Assembly (NCBI GenBank): GCA_000697665.1
Contig: KL197719.1
Span: 1,182,206-1,246,205 of the forward strand
DNA: 64,000 nt
Direction of reading: 5' to 3'
From: Jaapia argillacea MUCL 33604
Taxonomy: Eukaryota; Basidiomycota; Agaricomycetes; Jaapiales; Jaapiaceae
A model generated the notes under the pieces. That model searched no databases and was not told the DNA's origin. It saw only the letters and a list, made by a program, of their open reading frames with translations. The position numbers were made by a program, and so were the translations under genes. This document shows positions 58,560 through 64,000 of this stretch, piece after piece. How positions within the stretch are numbered: position 1 is the first letter of the stretch; each line of letters begins with the position of its first letter.

Positions 58560-61500
58560 TCATGGCCATATGTACCCACTCCTCCAATAGTGAAGTGGTT
58601 CGCCGTCTTGGAAACGGTACCAATGCCACAAACGGCTTGCAACCTCGTACGGGAGGTCGAAAAAGTCGCGCACCTCCCAAACACGCACCGTCTTACAATT
58701 CCGCCACCCGTCCTTGTTGCACTGCCCTTTCTTGAAGCGGGAACGCGGTCCCCTGTAATTCTCGTTGTCCATCCACACATCCTGCTCTCCGTGACTCCAT
58801 TTACACGTATGGAGGATCACCTTCCTTTCTTCATGGAGCTCTGGCTTTCCCAGTTTCTTGTTCATTCGGACTGCTGGACCAACACACTCCCATCCGTGGT
58901 CACACTTGGCTATGAAGATCGGGACCTCGGAGCTCTTCATTCGAGCGACAAGTGCCATCCTCCGTTTGTCCTGCCAGGTTTCGTATAGAACACTTGCGTT
59001 TATTGGACGAAATTCTGGGGGAGTCGTGTTGAGTTCTTTCAGGGCAACATCGAATGCGAGGGTTAATTGAAAGTCATTGGGGCTGTCCACCTGAACGTAG
59101 ATATTGCCGTGGATTTTTGAGTAGTCCTTTGGGGGCAGTTGGTTCAGGTTCGCAATGAGTATGTCTCTTGCGGGTCGTGTGATTAAGCCGAAGAAGGAGG
59201 GTTGTTTCAATAGCGGGGAGAGATTGAGATTCTCGAAGAGATGGTGAGTGTAGACCACTTGTCTGACTTGGGGATAGTCGGTTTCATTGACCCGACGCTG
59301 CTGGTTGTGCAGACAATGATGTTCGTCATTGTTCTGTTTTTTGAATAGCGTGACGTGGCAGCCTGAGCAGATGCAGGTTCGCCAGAAATCCATCAGCCAC
59401 ATTCCTCGCGGCTCGCCTGGTCGACCAAAGTTGACGAGCCACATAGGATTTGACAAGTCCAAGGGAGCGGCGAGATAATGCCTCTCTTGAGCTTCCAACT
59501 CCAAATCCTGCAGAGAGCGAAGCAGCCTCTCTGCCGCGCGGTCTCTGTTCCACTGCGCCAAGTACCCTCGGTTCGCTTCCCAGTTTGCCACTCCAACCTC
59601 ACTTCGACCCTTGCTTTTGGCCGAGTTTTTGAGATGTTTGCCGGTGTCGAGATTCCGGAAGTGGTTTGCGAAATCGTTGCCTGTGGGGTCCATCCCAACA
59701 GGGACGATACAGTTGGGATCGGGATCTGCACCGATACTTTGCAGATACCTTGCCCTCGCTACGATCCGACCCAGCTGCTTCTCGCGCTCATTGCCATGCG
59801 GAGCAGCTTGTTCCGCTGTTGAATAATACTCCTTCTCCTCGTACTCGACCATCGTATCTTCAGTGTGTGGATCGAGAATGAGCCGACGGAGGCTGCGCAA
59901 GTACGAGATGACCTCTTGTTGTGGACGCAGGTCCTCCTTGAGCTGATCGAGTAGTTCTTGTAAGCCGGATTTCATCATGATGTCCTTGATCTCTTTGACA
60001 CGCATTTCCAGCCACATCTTCCATACAACGGGATCTCCTCGTAAGGTTTCCACCGGCGACTTCATCACCTCTACAGTGATAACTCGGTTCACCACTTCGG
60101 CAACACATTGAGTCACAAGTTGGAGGGTAAGACGGAGCTTCGCAAAGAAGGGATCGTATTTGATGTGACCTGGGTGACCCATCGCCACCCAGACGGCGGC
60201 ATCAGATTCTCCTGGACCATATGGACGAAGCATGGGTTCCCCTTGAACATTGAGAAAATCTGATCCGTAAATGTCACGAGATCGTCCTCGGATGGTTGCA
60301 GTAGGGGCAATAACTTCAATATTGCCTTTACTTCTTCCCGCCATGAAACCATCCCTCGCCTCTTGATATTCAGATGTTGTGGTATCTGTTCCCAACCACA
60401 CCTCTCAAATCTCGCCACGAAACATCGACATTGACACCAAACTTGACCAAGTGACCAGAAGGATCGGCCTTGCAGTAATCAAGTTTCGGCTGAGAAGAAG
60501 AAGGTGGAGGAGAAGCCAGCGGTGGAGAAGAGTAACCGCCCAGAGATCGACAGTGGGTCCAAAGTACTTTTGTATCTCGTAGATGCTGAGATCACCTTCC
60601 AGTATAGCCTTAGGATCTAGAAGTCGCCGAATTCGATGATCCACTTGAAAAGCGTGGCCGGCTGTAGCGTCTCGAATCCTGCCAACACGACCGTCAAAGT
60701 CCTCGGCAGTGATATCCTTTGCGACCGTCATCTTGATCACAGATCCATTCACAATTGGTAGGACATCCGCGAGGTTCTTCTTTGCAGACTCGAGTGCGTG
60801 AGGGTTGATTCGACGACTAGCAATCTTCCCTCGCAAGAATGTCACAGAGTCGTCGACGTGAGCTCGCAGTTTCGATGTCAGCACAGAATCCTCATTGTAT
60901 ATCGGTGACGGGCTTCCTGCCAATTGAAGAGCATTTGCACATGTTTTGAGGATTGACACTGGAGGCAAAAAATTGGGAATCCACCCTCCTCTCGCAGAGT
61001 TTAGCGAAATCTGGCAAGTCGCGTCGATGAGGCATCCCTCAATGTCACCCAGCATCCGGTTCGTCCGATATTCCAGAGTATTGGCAACGGGGATACTGAG
61101 ATTCGAGATTCGCAGTGGGTACCAAGTGATCTCGCCCGTATTGGCTTTGATAACATTGACAATTCGCCTATGAAGGGATGTGGTATCGTTCTGGCACCGC
61201 GAGAGCGGATTGCCGGCGATCGAGGTTCCAGCATATGGCCAGACCACAGGTCGACGATCCTCGGTATTGGTAGGAAACATATCTTTAACCACGTTGAAGA
61301 ACTCCTTCAGTGCCTTGGTGTGTCGAACTCCGTAAATTTGTCCAACTCGTTCCTCGACTTGTTTCGGATCGACTCCAAGGACTGCTACGAGGATAAAGGT
61401 CGCAAAGCCAAGGTCTCCAGGATTCTTCTCAGCGTATTTCATGAACGCTTCCGCACCGTCGTCAAGAACCGCAATCCGATAGTAAAAGCTGCATGAGAGT

Positions 61501-62362
61501 TCATTCGCCAAGGAGTGAAGATTCGCCTCTAGCCGTTCATGGCGGTCCTCGCTTCCCTTGTCCATTCTTTCATTCATCCCCATTCCGTCCTCGTCATCAC
61601 CAGTATCCTCCCACCCATCACCCATATCCTCCCACTCATCACCCATATCCTCCCACTCGTCGTCACCCGTATCCTCCCACTTGCCATCGCTCTCGCTATC
61701 ACTTCCATCATCTGTCTCGAAACCCTTCTCCATCTCAAAACATTCATCATCAAACACGAGACCGTCATCTTGGACCAGGGCACTCTCTTCGACCCACTTC
61801 TTGTGATCAAAATGCAATGGGTCCCAGGCCATTTCGACCAACATCTCGGCAATCGGCTCCAACCTTGGCCAAACGGGGTCATTGTCCGCAATTGGCTCGA
61901 CCCAGTCCTCACTACGCTCCACGGCCACCAGCTTCTTCACCACCTCGATAGGCGGGAGCTTCAAGCTCTCACAAAGGACTTTGAGAGTAGCCTCTCGACG
62001 AGTTACCAGTGCCTTGAAGTGACGGACCCACAACGCTACCATATGTGGAGAGTATTTGTTTGCCTGCGCTACGCGTTCAGCGTCGCGTTTGCGACGGTAT
62101 GCACTATTCGGCAATCGACGACGCTCTGCACGGCGATGCTTATCGGGAGTCCTCTGGAAATTCCACGGTAAGTAGTTTTATCCACCTTTCATATTCCCAT
62201 CTTACCTTTTGCTGGATATTAGAGGCTCGAAACCTTTTCCGTTGCGGCTCCGCGGAAACATCCTGGGGAGTATGTATATCTCAAGAAATACACAACCGGA
62301 CGAACTCTCACCTCGCTAGGCACCACACCTTTTCCCTTTCGTTTGGTTCCCTTACGAGCCAT
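58560..62362 (-). CDS. Orphan 1,204-residue protein, duplicated family
   Basis: I do not recognise a family. Five exons (62362-62312, 62262-62206, 62153-60537, 60489-60402, 60361-58560) join in frame to 1,204 residues. The N-terminus is very basic (MARKGTKRKGKGVV, RRAERRRLPNSAYRRKRDAERV), resembling a nuclear signal. An acidic repeat stretch of WEDMGD/WEDTGD units follows, then a long mixed helical region. A Cys/His cluster (CICSGCHVTLFKK, HHC) lies in the last third, and a C-terminal Trp/Cys-rich region ends YIWP. The two ORFs visible as separate genes at 62114-60405 and 60401-58560 are one gene, joined by two short introns (60536-60490 and 60401-60362). The first exon and promoter are repeated in inverted orientation at 63660-64000, where a second copy begins. 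Confidence 0.8.
61608..61690. repeat. Short tandem repeat encoding WED-type acidic units
   Basis: Repeats of about 18-21 bp built on TCCTCCCACTCATCACCC occur several times and encode, on the minus strand, acidic units such as WEDMGDE and WEDTGDD inside the large orphan. Confidence 0.75.
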
Positions 62363-62630
62363 GTTTCAAACGAAGGACGGGCGAGTTTTCGATGGAGGAC
62401 GAGAGATTTGTCCCATCTTTCCCTGGGGTGTACCGGCCTTGTCAGTATTTCCTGGGGTGTCATGCCTTGGCTTCTGTGAAATAGCTGCCCTTCCGATCCT
62501 TCACTCATCGTGGCCCCTCGTTCGATGTCTGTTTCATCTCTGTCAAACTGAGATATGCCTTTTTGGGTAGTTTCATGCCTGAATTTGGCAAGTCAAGATC
62601 GTCGTGCGTTCAGTAGCCACAAAGTCAGTA
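62206..62630 (+). repeat. Left arm of inverted repeat (orphan promoter and 5' exons)
   Basis: This segment matches the reverse complement of about 63660-64000. It covers exon 1, intron 1 and the promoter of the minus-strand orphan. Shared blocks include GACGAACTCTCACCTCGCTAGG, GGACGGGCGAGTTT, GGCTTGGCTTCTGTGAAA and CCTTCCGATCCTTCA. A ~40-bp insertion and scattered substitutions distinguish the arms, so the duplication is not recent. Confidence 0.8.
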
Positions 62631-63659
62631 TGTGTATGGCTCTCGAGAATGGCACTGTGTAACGTATTAGCCTTCTGCAGACTGACTATTGACACATTGG
62701 AACCTCAAGCTAGGGTGTTTCGCCCAGTGGTATCCGGCACGATCCAAAGTTCACAACAACTACATCTCGATAAGTTAGATTCCTGGATAATTATCAACTG
62801 GGCACCAATGACGGAGCGAATGCGGGCCAAGACGATAATGTTAAACAAAACACACAGCAGCCGTACAGATGTAGACAGGTGTCCGTATCACCTCGATACT
62901 AACCATATCTCGGGGATGGTAGTATAGATTAATCGTGTACCATTCGAGACCTCACATCACCAAAAGTCGCGCGAATCATTTCACGACCGCCAAAGAGAGA
63001 AAAGGGAGTCCTTACAGTGTGGCGGGACTTGAGGCCATATTCCGTCAGATTACTTGGTGAGGGGAGACTGTTGAATAGGGTGGTGAGGTACTGGGGTTGA
63101 TTTATGTTGGGCCATGGTTACCCTACCCCTGTGGTAACCCTAGAGCAAATCATCAGTTGGTCACCAGAAGCAGAGACTCGAGATTAATCACTTGAGGCAC
63201 ATCTGTGAGGCCTTCATACTCTGTGTGACTCGGAAGGTGCATTGAGTGACCTGTCAAGTGAACCATCAACTGACACAACAACTTACTGGAGCTGAGAATA
63301 ACGAAGCTATAAGGGTAGTCGCATAAGAAAGGGGGTGGATGGGTAGATGAAGTTGGGTGAGCAAGTTTGCAATTCTGGATGGATGTGAGGCAGAACGAGA
63401 GGATAGATCTATTGAGGGAGGCACCAGGGATGATGAAAAATTGGTGCTGGCGAGCACTCTGCACCCTTCGGAGAGTGAGGAGGATAAGAGACGACAAATC
63501 ATTCTCGTTCTCGAGAGGAGGAAACCTGTGGGGCTGAGACACGCAGTTTGCGTCGTTCGAGGGGCATCTGAGGGCAACATAGTAGTAAACACACACCAAT
63601 TCAGCTTCCATTCAAAAGGGTAGAGGTGTTCTCAACTCGAAAGGAGCCTCTGGGAGTCA
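62631..63659. promoter_or_regulatory. Spacer between head-to-head orphan copies
   Basis: About 1 kb between the arms of the inverted repeat, so it should hold distal promoter sequence for both copies. A minus-strand frame at 63153-63611 (152 codons) and a plus frame at 62604-62927 are open but not protein-like enough to call. Confidence 0.4.
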
Positions 63660-64000
63660 CTGCAGCCACTGAACACTCGACAATCTTGAGTTGCCAAATT
63701 CGGGCATGGAACTCCCCGAAAGGGGATCTCTCGTTTGACAGGGGAACGGGTATGAAGGATCGGAAGGGGAGCTGTTTCACAGAAGCCAAGCCATGGCACC
63801 CCAGAGAATACAGACGAGACTGGCACACCCTAGGGAAAGGGAGCCAAATCTCTCGTCCTCAATCGGAAACTCGCCCGTCCTGCTCTCGAAACATGGCACG
63901 TAGGAAGAGCACCAAACGAAAGGGAAAGGGCGTGGTACCTAGCGAGGTGAGAGTTCGTCTGGGTGTGTATTTCGTCAGATGTAAATATCCCGTAGGACAT
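63660..64000 (-). repeat. Right arm of inverted repeat
   Basis: Inverted partner of 62206-62630. The match continues to the last base of the window, so the arm probably extends further to the right. Confidence 0.8.
63893..64000 (+). CDS. 5' end of second orphan copy (partial)
   Basis: The first exon 63893-63946 reads MARRKSTKRKGKGVVPSE, matching MARKGTKRKGKGVVPSE of the minus-strand orphan. An intron follows (63947-63995, donor GTGAG, acceptor CCGTAG), then five bases of exon 2 (GACAT), which start like the left copy's GATGT. The gene runs off the window. The first exon retains the frame, so the copy is not visibly broken here. Confidence 0.75.
   Translation, partial: MARRKSTKRKGKGVVPSEVRVRLGVYFVRCKYPVGH

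Noticed and set aside
58560-62114. Two separate overlapping genes (62114-60405 and 60401-58560).
   Set aside because: Two short introns with good splice signals (60536-60490, 60401-60362) join them, and a further two upstream exons bring in the true start shared with the second copy.
63153-63611. A 152-codon minus-strand ORF in the spacer between the inverted repeat arms.
   Set aside because: No homology or domain character; composition resembles non-coding spacer and it may be chance.

Overview
The window is nuclear DNA from a filamentous basidiomycete, most likely an agaricomycete. Genes are dense, and nearly all are split by many 45-60 nt GT-AG introns. Both tRNA genes carry introns after the nucleotide next to the anticodon. 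The housekeeping set (CHD1, TFB4, SLU7, MET3, ERO1, RNase H2B, RPL15) is clearly fungal. I rebuilt exon structures by eye from splice signals, reading-frame continuity and family knowledge. For every complete model except the frameshifted SDR copy the exon lengths sum to a multiple of three. Product names come from remembered motifs, not from database searches.

Layout. 527-6186 (-) CHD1 remodeler, divergent from TFB4 (TFIIH) at 7059-8551 (+). 9534-11897 (-) secreted type-B carboxylesterase with microexons. 13188-14365 (-) orphan membrane protein. 14645-16607 (-) splicing factor SLU7. 17077-17185 (+) tRNA-Lys. 17651-19616 (-) mitochondrial 2-methylcitrate dehydratase. 20031-25610 (-) a 1,531-residue protein with the layout of meiotic axis proteins (Red1/SYCP2). 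25921-31279 (+) a 1,727-residue helical orphan. 32706-34838 (+) ATP sulfurylase. 35068-36576 (-) SNAPC3, sharing a 267-bp divergent promoter with a Pro/Ser-rich orphan at 36844-39375 (+). 39769-41160 (+) RNase H2 subunit B. 41617-43769 (+) ERO1. 44179-46033 (+) single-pass membrane orphan.

The right third is more dynamic. A 2.2-kb segment at 46261-48475 is bounded by imperfect ~33-bp terminal inverted repeats and looks like a non-autonomous or decayed DNA transposon. It lies beside an intronless Ser/Pro-rich gene (48620-49699). RPL15 (50371-51206) follows. Two short-chain dehydrogenase paralogs (51836-53079 and 56490-57804, the second with a one-base frameshift) flank an F-box gene (53525-56188). 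A tRNA-Leu lies at 58147-58238. The window ends with an orphan 1,204-residue gene (58560-62362, -) whose promoter and first exon are repeated in inverted orientation at the right edge. There a second, head-to-head copy begins at 63893 and runs off the window.

The genes do not form one pathway. Linked themes are chromatin and transcription (CHD1, TFB4, SNAPC3), genome maintenance (RNase H2B, putative Red1) and sulfur/propionate metabolism. I see no CRISPR array, rRNA, biosynthetic cluster or intact transposase.
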